A stretch of 64,000 nt of DNA from JBBDMC01 sp963775235. GTDB taxonomy: Bacteria > Pseudomonadota > Alphaproteobacteria > Rhizobiales > Kaistiaceae. Positions 1 to 7,305 of the stretch are shown piece by piece. The DNA lies in NCBI GenBank assembly GCA_963775235.1, contig CAVZHY010000002.1, positions 186,001-250,000 on the forward strand, written 5' to 3'. The position numbers and the translations under genes were made by a program. The notes under the pieces are model-generated. The model did no database searches, was not told the DNA's origin, and saw nothing but the letters and a program-made list of their open reading frames with translations. Position 1 is the first letter of the stretch; every line of letters begins with the position of its first letter.

Positions 1-46
1 GAAGACTGATTCCGTTGTGGTGCAGTTCGGTCGGCCCGACCCCGCC

Positions 47-135
47 CGTCATCCCGGCGAAAGCCGGAATCCATCGCGAACGGCCGTGTTTCTCGCAGGC
101 GTCAGTGATGGGCCCCGGCTTTCGCCGGGGTGACG
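47..135. repeat. REP-like inverted repeat upstream of the ABC operon
   Basis: Two 21-base arms at 47-67 and 115-135 are reverse complements with a single mismatch. Each has the core GGCGAAAGCC preceded by a CGTCAYCCC-type end, and 47 bases separate them. This type of element is common between genes in alphaproteobacteria. It ends 20 bases before the first permease start. Nothing else is recognisable in bases 1-154, so the operon promoter or an upstream gene must lie outside the window. Confidence 0.7.
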
Positions 136-154
136 AGAAGGAGCGGGAGGCATC

Positions 155-1114
155 ATGAGCGCAGTCACGGCCATCGACGCGCGTGCGTTGCCACGGCGGG
201 GCGTGACCGCGCGCTTCCTCGGCAGTCGCTTCGTCGCCGTCTCGGCCGTCGTCGTCGCGATCGCTCTGATCTGGTACGTCGGCGCATTCCTGCTCGACGC
301 ACCGTTTCAGCGCGACCTCGATGCCCGCGCCGGCGTAACGCGCACGCTGCCGGATTTCATCCGCGCCACCTACAGCCAGCCGAAACCAACCCTGCCGGCG
401 CCCCACCAGGTCGCCATCGACACGTACCGGTCGGTCGTGCTTGCCAACCCAACCAGGCCGTCCAGCCTTCTGTTCCACGCCTGGGTGACGCTGTCCTCGA
501 CGCTGGCCGGCTTCGCGTTCGGAACGCTGTTCGGTATCCTGCTTGCCGCAGGCATCGTTCACGTGAAGAGCCTGCAGAAGAGCCTGATGCCGTGGATCAT
601 CTCATCGCAGACGATCCCGATCCTGGCGCTGGCGCCGATCCTCGTGGTTGTCGCCTTCAATCTCCTCAGCGGCCAACTGAAACTACCGACCGATTTCAGC
701 CGGTTCGTCGCAAAGGCGTTGATCTCGACCTATTTGTCGTTCTTCCCGGTCACGGTCGGGATGGTGAAGGGGCTGCGCTCGCCCGACCCGTTTCACCTCG
801 ACCTGATGCGCACCTATAGCGCCACGCGCGCCCAGACCTTCTGGAAGTTGCGCCTGCCGGCGTCCCTGCCCTTCCTGTTCACATCGATGAAAGTCGGCAT
901 CGCCGCAAGCCTGGTCGGCGCCATCGTCGCCGAGTTGCCGACCGGCGCCGTCGCCGGCATCGGCGCCAGGCTGCTGGTCGGCTCATATTACAGCCAATCC
1001 ATCCAGATGTGGTCGGCGCTCGTCGTCGGGTCGGTCCTCGCCGCCCTGCTCGTCACCGCGGTCGGCATCGCTGAACGCATCACCAACCGCCTGTCGCGAG
1101 GGCGCGCTCGATGA
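155..1114 (+). CDS. ABC transporter permease, NitT/TauT/ThiX type (first permease)
   Basis: Inner-membrane channel subunit of a binding-protein-dependent importer (BPD_transp_1 family), 319 residues. There is a membrane segment at about residues 26-47, then a long probably periplasmic stretch to about 105, then the usual hydrophobic core. The cytoplasmic EAA-type loop that docks on the ATPase lies near residues 215-245 and includes LRLPASLPFLF. ATG155 is supported by GGGAGG at 145-150. The stop overlaps the next start as ATGA, so the two permeases are translationally coupled. The substrate cannot be read from this subunit; the NMT1-like binding protein downstream suggests a pyrimidine-type compound. 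The ATPase gene is not in the window and may lie upstream. Confidence 0.9.
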   Translation: MSAVTAIDARALPRRGVTARFLGSRFVAVSAVVVAIALIWYVGAFLLDAPFQRDLDARAGVTRTLPDFIRATYSQPKPTLPAPHQVAIDTYRSVVLANPTRPSSLLFHAWVTLSSTLAGFAFGTLFGILLAAGIVHVKSLQKSLMPWIISSQTIPILALAPILVVVAFNLLSGQLKLPTDFSRFVAKALISTYLSFFPVTVGMVKGLRSPDPFHLDLMRTYSATRAQTFWKLRLPASLPFLFTSMKVGIAASLVGAIVAELPTGAVAGIGARLLVGSYYSQSIQMWSALVVGSVLAALLVTAVGIAERITNRLSRGRAR

Positions 1115-2304
1115 ACGCGCGGGCTTCCCACGTCGGTGATTGGCAGGGATGGGTCGGCGTCGTCGCTCTCGTTGCGTCACTGGCTTTCCCGATCGTCGTT
1201 GTCGGCGGCGCGCAGACCTACCTCGGCGGACTCGGCAGCCAGGCATTGCTTGCAAGCGTCCTCATGGCAGGGGCGGTGCTTGCGAGCCTCACCGCAACCT
1301 CCTCGGCCGTGGGCAACATGATCATCTTCGCCGGCACGGCGATCGCGGCGGGCTACGTCCTCCTCTATTTGCCGGTCGTCGCAGGGCTCGCCGCAGACAA
1401 GCGGCTTGCACGAAGCGCGCTCTTCACGGCGACGCCGGGGTTCTGGTCGCTCGCCATCACCGCTTGGCTGCTCGCCTCGCTGCTGGTCAGCCGGCTCTCC
1501 GAGGCTCGCGCACGCGAGCGCGGCGGCGCGCTGCTGTTGCGCGTCATCATTCCGCTTCTGTTTGGTGCCGGCGTGGTGTTCCTCTGGGAGGTCATCGTTC
1601 GCGGGCTCGCAGTGCCGTTCATCATCCTGCCGCCGCCGAGCGCGATCTGGGCTCGCCTGACCGCCTCCGTCCACACGCTGTGGGTGGACTTCCAGCAGAC
1701 GTTCCTGCACGCGGTCCTTGCCGGGTATGCGATCGGTTGCCTTTCCGGCTTCATCGCCGCCATTGCCGTCGATCGCGTGCCTTTCCTGAAAAGGGGGCTG
1801 CTCCCTGTCGGCAATCTCGTCTCGGCCCTGCCGATCGTTGCCATCGCCCCGATCATGGTCATGTGGTTCGGCTTCGACTGGCCGTCCAAAGCGGCAGTGG
1901 TGGTTGCGATGACCTTCTTCCCGATGCTGGTGAACACCGTCGCCGGGCTGGCGGCGTCGGAAGACATGGAACGGGACCTGATGCATACCTACGCTGCGGG
2001 TTATTGGCAGTCGTTGTTCAAGCTCAGGTTGCCGGCCGCCCTCCCTTTCATCTTCAATGCCCTAAAGATAAACTCGACTCTTGCCATGATTGGCGCCATC
2101 GTGGCCGAGTTCTTCGGGACGCCCATCAGGGGGATGGGGTTCAGGATTTCCACCGAGGTCGGGCGCATGAACACCGACATGGTGTGGGCGGAAATCGTGG
2201 TGGCAGCGGTGGCTGGCTCCGCGTTCTACGGCATCGTCTCGCTCATCGAGCGGGGCGTGACGTTCTGGCATCCATCGTTTCGGCAACCCTTAACGGAGGG
2301 GTAA
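1111..2304 (+). CDS. ABC transporter permease, NitT/TauT/ThiX type (second, N-terminally extended)
   Basis: Second membrane subunit of the importer, 397 residues, about 130-150 longer than a standard SsuC/TauC-type permease. The extra N-terminal part (about residues 1-140) has roughly four hydrophobic segments of its own. The canonical core follows, with the EAA-type loop near residues 290-325 containing LRLPAALPFIF. The core closely resembles that of the first permease (shared pattern of TY-A then LRLPA-LPF), so the pair probably forms a heterodimeric pore. It starts inside the stop of the preceding gene (ATGA at 1111-1114) and ends directly against the ATG of the binding protein. The role of the extra segment is unknown to me. 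Confidence 0.88.
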   Translation: MNARASHVGDWQGWVGVVALVASLAFPIVVVGGAQTYLGGLGSQALLASVLMAGAVLASLTATSSAVGNMIIFAGTAIAAGYVLLYLPVVAGLAADKRLARSALFTATPGFWSLAITAWLLASLLVSRLSEARARERGGALLLRVIIPLLFGAGVVFLWEVIVRGLAVPFIILPPPSAIWARLTASVHTLWVDFQQTFLHAVLAGYAIGCLSGFIAAIAVDRVPFLKRGLLPVGNLVSALPIVAIAPIMVMWFGFDWPSKAAVVVAMTFFPMLVNTVAGLAASEDMERDLMHTYAAGYWQSLFKLRLPAALPFIFNALKINSTLAMIGAIVAEFFGTPIRGMGFRISTEVGRMNTDMVWAEIVVAAVAGSAFYGIVSLIERGVTFWHPSFRQPLTEG

Positions 2305-3285
2305 ATGAGAAAGCTGGTATTGGGGGTTTTTGCGGCTGCGTTCGCCATGGCGACCGGACCGGCGCTTGCCGCCGATGCGGTCACGCTGCAACTGAAGTGG
2401 GTGGCGCAGGCCCAGTTCGGCGGTTACTACGTCGCCAAGGACAAGGGCTTCTACAAGGACGAGAACCTCGACGTCACCATCAAGCCCGGCGGGCCCGACA
2501 TCGCACCGGAAACGGTGATCGCTGCCGGCGGAGCCGACGTCATCGTCGACTGGATGGGCGCCGCGCTCGCCGCGCGCGAGAAAGGCACTATGCTGGTCAA
2601 CATCGCGCAGCCGTACACCAAGGCCGGCATGGAACTCGTGTGCCCGACCTATACGGGCATCAAGACGCCGGCGGATTTCAAGGGCAAGACTCTCGGCGTC
2701 TGGTTCTTCGGTAACGAGTATCCCTTCTACGCCTGGATGAACAAACTCGGCATGCCGACCGACGGCGGGCCTGACGGCGTCACTGTCCTGAAGCAAAGCT
2801 TCGACGTCCAGCCGCTTATCCAGAAGCAGGCCGATTGCATCTCGGTCATGACCTACAACGAGTACGGTCAGGTCCTCGACGCCGGCTTCAAGCCGGAAGA
2901 CCTCACGGTCTTCAACTACTCGGCCATGGGGAACGACCTGCTCGAGGACGGTCTCTACGTGCTGGAGGATCAACTCAAGGACAAGGCGTTCTTCGACAAG
3001 ATGGTCCGCTTCGTGCGCGCCTCGATGAAGGGCTGGGACTATGCGCTCGCCCATCCTGAGGAGTTGGCCCAGATCGTGATCGACAACGGCGGCGAGGACC
3101 TCAACCACCAGATTTACATGATGGGCGAGGTCGCCAAGCTGACCGCCGGCGGCAACGGCGTGCTCAACGAGGCCGCCTACAACCGCACTGAGCAAGCCCT
3201 GCTCGACCAAAAGATTATCGCAAAGAAGCCGTCGGGCGCGTGGACCCACGCCGTCACCGACGCGGCCGGCCTCGGCAAGATGTGA
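2305..3285 (+). CDS. ABC transporter substrate-binding protein, NMT1/ThiY-like
   Basis: Periplasmic binding protein of the importer, 326 residues. A Sec signal peptide is evident (MRKLVLGVFAAAFAMA, cleavage after about ALAA, residue 23). The mature N-terminus has the LKWVAQAQFGGYYVAKD-type motif of NMT1/THI5/ThiY proteins, which bind hydroxymethylpyrimidine or related precursors. The SD GGAGGGG (2295-2301) overlaps the end of the previous gene, and the ATG follows its stop with no gap. In many alphaproteobacteria such an importer accompanies the reductive pyrimidine pathway, and preTA lie 8 kb downstream here. A pyrimidine or thiamine-precursor substrate is therefore the best guess, but it is inference. 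A terminator follows. Confidence 0.88.
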   Translation: MRKLVLGVFAAAFAMATGPALAADAVTLQLKWVAQAQFGGYYVAKDKGFYKDENLDVTIKPGGPDIAPETVIAAGGADVIVDWMGAALAAREKGTMLVNIAQPYTKAGMELVCPTYTGIKTPADFKGKTLGVWFFGNEYPFYAWMNKLGMPTDGGPDGVTVLKQSFDVQPLIQKQADCISVMTYNEYGQVLDAGFKPEDLTVFNYSAMGNDLLEDGLYVLEDQLKDKAFFDKMVRFVRASMKGWDYALAHPEELAQIVIDNGGEDLNHQIYMMGEVAKLTAGGNGVLNEAAYNRTEQALLDQKIIAKKPSGAWTHAVTDAAGLGKM

Positions 3286-3310
3286 AATTCGGGCATATGA
3301 AAATGACCGG

Positions 3311-3338
3311 CGGGCGCCTTCGGGCGCCCGTTCGTTTT
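3311..3338 (+). terminator. Rho-independent terminator of the ABC importer operon
   Basis: A perfect 8-bp stem (CGGGCGCC / GGCGCCCG) closed by a TTCG tetraloop at 3311-3330, followed by the T-rich TTCGTTTTGT. It lies 25 bases after the binding-protein stop and just before the end of the convergent Lrp gene. Confidence 0.85.
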
Positions 3339-3347
3339 GTGCTCCGA

Positions 3348-3809
3348 CTACGGCAAGGGCAAGACGTTGGTGTATTTCACCTGGGACAAGGCGAAGCTTG
3401 ACTCGATCGAGCCTACCCCATCCAGCCGCGTCAGCTTTGCCTTGAGGAACCTCTCGTACGCATCGAGGTCAGGGACGACGATCCGCAACAGGTAGTCGCG
3501 CGGCCCGGTCATCAGATAGCACTCCACCACCTCGGGCCATTCGGCCACGGCGGCGGCGAAACGGTCAAGCTCCTCCTCGCGCTGTCGCTCCAGCTTCACC
3601 GAGGCAAACACGCTGATCGGCACGCCGACCGCCCGTTGGTCTACCAGCGCGACGTATCGTTTGATGATGCCTGCGTCCTCGAGCAGCCGGACGCGCCTGA
3701 GGCAGGGCGATGGCGACAGTCCGACGACTTCGGAAAGCGCCTGAATCGTCATCCGCCCGTCGGCCTGCAGGGCGGCAAGTATTTTGCGGTCGGCGGCATC
3801 GAGACGCAT
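3348..3809 (-). CDS. Lrp/AsnC family transcriptional regulator (MdeR-like position)
   Basis: DNA-binding regulator of 153 residues, the normal family length. An N-terminal winged helix-turn-helix spans about residues 5-50 (DRKILAALQADGR, then LSPSPCLRRVRLLEDAG). A C-terminal RAM/ActD ligand-binding domain spans about 65-145, with the family segments VVECYLMTGPRDYLLRI and FLKAKLTRLDGV. GGGAGC precedes the ATG. It is divergent from the 2-oxoacid dehydrogenase E1 gene, with a shared 155-base region holding a palindromic site. In Pseudomonas putida the Lrp-type MdeR similarly controls the mdeA-mdeB genes, so this protein probably senses an amino acid and controls the E1 gene. Confidence 0.92.
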   Translation of the reverse strand: MRLDAADRKILAALQADGRMTIQALSEVVGLSPSPCLRRVRLLEDAGIIKRYVALVDQRAVGVPISVFASVKLERQREEELDRFAAAVAEWPEVVECYLMTGPRDYLLRIVVPDLDAYERFLKAKLTRLDGVGSIESSFALSQVKYTNVLPLP

Positions 3810-3838
3810 GGCTGCTCCCGCGGACGGCTACTTGTGGC

Positions 3839-3853
3839 ATTTTCCACCAAAAT
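3839..3853. promoter_or_regulatory. Candidate Lrp-type operator
   Basis: ATTTTccaccAAAAT is a perfect dyad with 5-base arms and a 5-base centre, in the intergenic region between the lrp-like gene and the divergent E1 gene. AT arms around a short centre are typical of Lrp/AsnC binding sites. The region around it (3835-3900) is AT-richer than its surroundings. Assigned by symmetry and position only. Confidence 0.45.
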
Positions 3854-3964
3854 CGATTTCCGAAACAACAACAAAAGCCGGAAAGAGCCAAACATATCTG
3901 TTGAATCAGCCAAGAAGGCGGCCCATCAATGAGCGAGGCGGGATAACCCACCGAGGCGGAATTG

Positions 3965-6355
3965 ATGACCGATCCGCGCCTGCGACATCTGATTGCGTTG
4001 GAGAAAAGAGCGCTGTGGCTGGCCACGTGGGCGATCCACAACGCCAATCACGTGCGTCCCAACGAAGACGGCCTCAAGGTCGGCGGCCATCAGGCCTCAT
4101 CGGCCTCGCTGGCGACTATCATGGCCGTGCTCTACGGCGCCGTGCTGAAGCCGGAGGATCGCGTCGCGGTCAAACCGCACGCCTCGCCGATCTTCCACGC
4201 CCTCCAGTATCTCTTCGGCCTGCAGACCCGCGAAAAGCTGGAACGCTTCCGTGCCTACAAGGGGGCCCAATCCTATCCGTCGCGGACGAAGGACGCTGAC
4301 GACGTCGATTTCTCCACCGGTTCGGTCGGCCTCGGTGTGGCCCAGACTTTGTTCTCCTCGCTGGTACAGGACTACGTCCACGCCAAAGGCTGGTCGAAGC
4401 GTCCGCTCGGCCGCATGGTGGGGCTCGTCGGCGATGCCGAGATGGACGAGGGCAACATCTTCGAGGCCTTGCTGGAGGGCTGGAAGCACGGCCTCCGGAA
4501 CTGCTGGTGGATCATCGACTACAACCGCCAGAGCCTCGACGCGGTGATTCGGGAGGGCCTCTGGGAGCGGTTCGAGTCGCTCTTCGCGGGGTTCGGATGG
4601 GACGTGGTCGTCCTGAAATATGGTTCGCTGCTGACTGCCGCGTTCAATGAAGAGGGCGGTGAGGCCCTCAAGGAATGGATCGATTCCTGCCCGAACCAGG
4701 TGTACGCGCTGCTTTGCTTCCAGGGCGGCGCGGCGTGGCGAAAACGCCTGCTGGACGAGATCGGCGACCAGGGACCGGTGACGCGACTGATCGAGCGCCG
4801 CTCCGACGATCAGCTCGCCGCGCTCATGACCAATCTCGCCGGCCACGACGTCCCGACCCTCCTCGAGGCCTTCGAAAGCGTCGCCGACGACCGCCCCAGG
4901 TGTTTCATCGCGTACACCATCAAGGGCTTCGGCCTGCCGCTGCAGGGCCACAAGGACAACCACTCCGGGCTGATGACCGTCTCCCAGATGGAGGCTTGGC
5001 GGAACTCGGTCGGGATCGCCCCCGGCGACGAATGGGAGCCGTTCGCGGCGCTGGACGACGACGCGGGCGAATTCCGCGCGTTCCTCGACTCGGTCCCGTT
5101 CCTGCGGCAGGGGCCGCGACGGCTGAAGGCGGCGAGAATTCCGGTCCCGGATTCTCTGCCGCTGTCCTCAGCCCCGGTTATGTCAACGCAACAGGGATTC
5201 GGACTCATCCTTTCAGACTTCGCAAAAGGCACGCATCCCCTCGCAGAGCGGCTTGTGACGGCCTCGCCCGACGTCACCGTCTCGACCAACCTCGGCGGAT
5301 TCGTCAACCGGCGCGGGCTTTTCGCCAAGAGCGCGGTCGCCGACCAGTTCCGCAAGGAGCACATTCCCTCGACGTTCACCTGGGAATATTCGCCGAAGGG
5401 CCAGCATTTCGAACTCGGCATCGCGGAGAACAACCTGTTCATCCTTCTGTCCGCCCTCGGCCTTGCCCATTCGATCGAAGGCGAGCGGCTGATCCCGATC
5501 GGCACGCTCTATGACCCGTTCATCTATCGCGGTGCCGACGCGCTGAACTATGCCTGCTACCAGGACGCCCGATTCATTCTGGTGGCCACACCGTCGGGCA
5601 TCTCGTTGGCGCCGGAAGGCGGCGCTCATCAATCGATCGGAACGCCGTTGGTGGGCCTCGCCCAGGATGGGTTGTCGGCGTTCGAACCCGCCTACGTCGA
5701 CGAGGTGGCTGTCATCCTGCGTTGGGCGTTCGACTATCTGCAGCGCGAAGGAGATGGCGATCGCGACGAGCAGACGTGGCTACGCGACGAGACCGGCGGG
5801 TCGGTTTACCTCCGCTTGTCGACCCGGCCGCTCGAGCAGATCAAACGCGAGGTATCGGAGACACTCGCCACGGACATCGTCAACGGTGCCTACTGGCTCA
5901 GGCGTCCCGGACCCAATGCGGAGGTCGTGGTGGTCTACCAGGGCGTCGTGGCGCCGGAAGCGACCGCGGCCGCCGGCCTGCTTGGCGAGGACCGCCGTGA
6001 CATCGGCGTGCTGGCGGTGACCTCGGCCGACCGCCTCAACGCTGGTTGGCAGGCCGCGGAGCGAGCGCGCCAACGCGGGGCCATCGGTGCCATGAGCCAC
6101 ATCGAACGACTGCTGGCGCCACTGTCACGCGACTGCGGCCTCGTCACGGTGCTCGACGGTCACCCGGCGACGCTGAGCTGGCTCGGCGGCGTTTACGGCC
6201 ACCGGGTGAAGTCGCTGGGCGTGGAGCACTTCGGCCAGACTGGATCGATTGCCGACCTTTACCGGCACTACGGCATCGACACCAACGCGATTGCCCACGC
6301 CGCCCAGGCCGTCAGTGCCGGCCGGCCGGTCCGGCATCTCAGGGCGCTCCCCTAA
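3965..6355 (+). CDS. Homodimeric pyruvate/2-oxobutyrate dehydrogenase E1-like, transketolase family (MdeB/AceE-like)
   Basis: Thiamine-diphosphate enzyme of 796 residues, somewhat shorter than AceE (about 885). The ThDP/Mg motif is GDAEMDEGN near residue 156, with the asparagine of DYNRQSLD about 30 residues later, as in AceE (GDGEMDE). The early KPHASP block and the later ELGIAENN and GTLYDPFIYRGAD blocks match the homodimeric E1 family. ATG3965 follows GGCGGA; an in-frame TTG at 3962 is less likely. No E2, E3 or methionine gamma-lyase gene is nearby. In P. putida, MdeB oxidises 2-oxobutyrate from methionine breakdown and is paired with an Lrp regulator, which fits this context. A plain transketolase-like annotation would also be defensible. 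The 3' end overlaps the convergent lactonase gene by 4 bases. Confidence 0.85.
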   Translation: MTDPRLRHLIALEKRALWLATWAIHNANHVRPNEDGLKVGGHQASSASLATIMAVLYGAVLKPEDRVAVKPHASPIFHALQYLFGLQTREKLERFRAYKGAQSYPSRTKDADDVDFSTGSVGLGVAQTLFSSLVQDYVHAKGWSKRPLGRMVGLVGDAEMDEGNIFEALLEGWKHGLRNCWWIIDYNRQSLDAVIREGLWERFESLFAGFGWDVVVLKYGSLLTAAFNEEGGEALKEWIDSCPNQVYALLCFQGGAAWRKRLLDEIGDQGPVTRLIERRSDDQLAALMTNLAGHDVPTLLEAFESVADDRPRCFIAYTIKGFGLPLQGHKDNHSGLMTVSQMEAWRNSVGIAPGDEWEPFAALDDDAGEFRAFLDSVPFLRQGPRRLKAARIPVPDSLPLSSAPVMSTQQGFGLILSDFAKGTHPLAERLVTASPDVTVSTNLGGFVNRRGLFAKSAVADQFRKEHIPSTFTWEYSPKGQHFELGIAENNLFILLSALGLAHSIEGERLIPIGTLYDPFIYRGADALNYACYQDARFILVATPSGISLAPEGGAHQSIGTPLVGLAQDGLSAFEPAYVDEVAVILRWAFDYLQREGDGDRDEQTWLRDETGGSVYLRLSTRPLEQIKREVSETLATDIVNGAYWLRRPGPNAEVVVVYQGVVAPEATAAAGLLGEDRRDIGVLAVTSADRLNAGWQAAERARQRGAIGAMSHIERLLAPLSRDCGLVTVLDGHPATLSWLGGVYGHRVKSLGVEHFGQTGSIADLYRHYGIDTNAIAHAAQAVSAGRPVRHLRALP

Positions 6356-7227
6356 GCCCGCGACCAGTAAAGCCGCATGGGGTTGTCGACGAGCAGCGCC
6401 CGTTGCGCCGCGGCGTCGACCGCAATTCGGGGAATGAAGTCGACCAGGGCGCCATCATCCGGCATATGCGATTTCAGGTTGGGATGGGGCCAGTCGGTAC
6501 CCCACAGAACACGGTCAGGGAAATTTTCGACAAGAGTGCGCGCAAACGGCACGACATCGGCATAGTCGGGTCCGGTAACGGTCAAGCGCTCGGCGCCGCT
6601 CACTTTGACCCAGATGGCGGCGTTGTCGCGAAGCAGCGAGACGAACCGGCAAAATTCCGCGCCGCTCACCCCCTTGGCCACGTCCGGCCTTCCCATGTGG
6701 TCGATGACGATGGGCGTGGGCAGGCGTTCAAGAAATGGGATCAGCTCTTCCAGATCGGCGGCCTCGAAATAGACCACCGCGTGCCATCCGAGCGGCGCGA
6801 TCCTTCGCGCGATGTCGAGGAACACCTCCTTCGGTGTGGCGTCGACCAGCCGTTTCAGAAAATTGAAGCGGATGCCGCGGACGCCGGCGCGGTCCATGGC
6901 GGCAAGACCGTCGTCACCAACATCGGGGCCGATTGCGGCGACACCGCGCGCTTTTTCACCGGCCTCGGCAAGCGCATCGATGAGCGCCGAATTGTCGTGA
7001 CCGTGGCATGTTGCCTGAACGATGACGTTGCGGTCGAAGCCGAGAAGGTCACGGAGCGCGAACAATTTTTCCTTGGGCGCATCCACGGGCGTGTACTTGC
7101 GCTCCGGCGCATAAGGGAAGCGGTCCGCCGGACCGAAGACATGGCAGTGGGCATCGACCGCGCCTGCCGGAGGCACGAACCGCGGCTTCGTCGGGTTGGG
7201 GTTGAAGGGGAGATACTCGGGATCCAT
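6352..7227 (-). CDS. Amidohydrolase family protein, 2-pyrone-4,6-dicarboxylate lactonase (LigI)-like
   Basis: TIM-barrel metal-dependent hydrolase of 291 residues. The N-terminal HCHVFGP motif gives the two metal-site histidines. DHMGRP in the middle and WGTDWPHPN near the C-terminus (the catalytic Asp) are as in LigI, which hydrolyses 2-pyrone-4,6-dicarboxylate in protocatechuate 4,5-cleavage. No other lig gene is in the window, so the substrate could be a different lactone. The frame stays open to 7296, but ATG7227 is chosen because the family begins just upstream of its proline-rich PPAGAVDAHCH block; no strong SD is visible. It is divergent from the cyclase gene. Confidence 0.8.
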   Translation of the reverse strand: MDPEYLPFNPNPTKPRFVPPAGAVDAHCHVFGPADRFPYAPERKYTPVDAPKEKLFALRDLLGFDRNVIVQATCHGHDNSALIDALAEAGEKARGVAAIGPDVGDDGLAAMDRAGVRGIRFNFLKRLVDATPKEVFLDIARRIAPLGWHAVVYFEAADLEELIPFLERLPTPIVIDHMGRPDVAKGVSGAEFCRFVSLLRDNAAIWVKVSGAERLTVTGPDYADVVPFARTLVENFPDRVLWGTDWPHPNLKSHMPDDGALVDFIPRIAVDAAAQRALLVDNPMRLYWSRA

Positions 7228-7305
7228 CGCAGCGTTGTTGCGGAAGCGGACGCCTCGGGCAAGAGGGCTCTCGCCGGGGAGAGCCGTTTGGCGCATAATC
7301 CGGCC

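Noticed and set aside
6046..7305. Long upstream extension of the cyclase reading frame (making it 888 codons).
   Set aside because: It is antisense to the lactonase gene and has low-complexity, Arg/Ala-rich content without homology; the protein proper starts at ATG7306.
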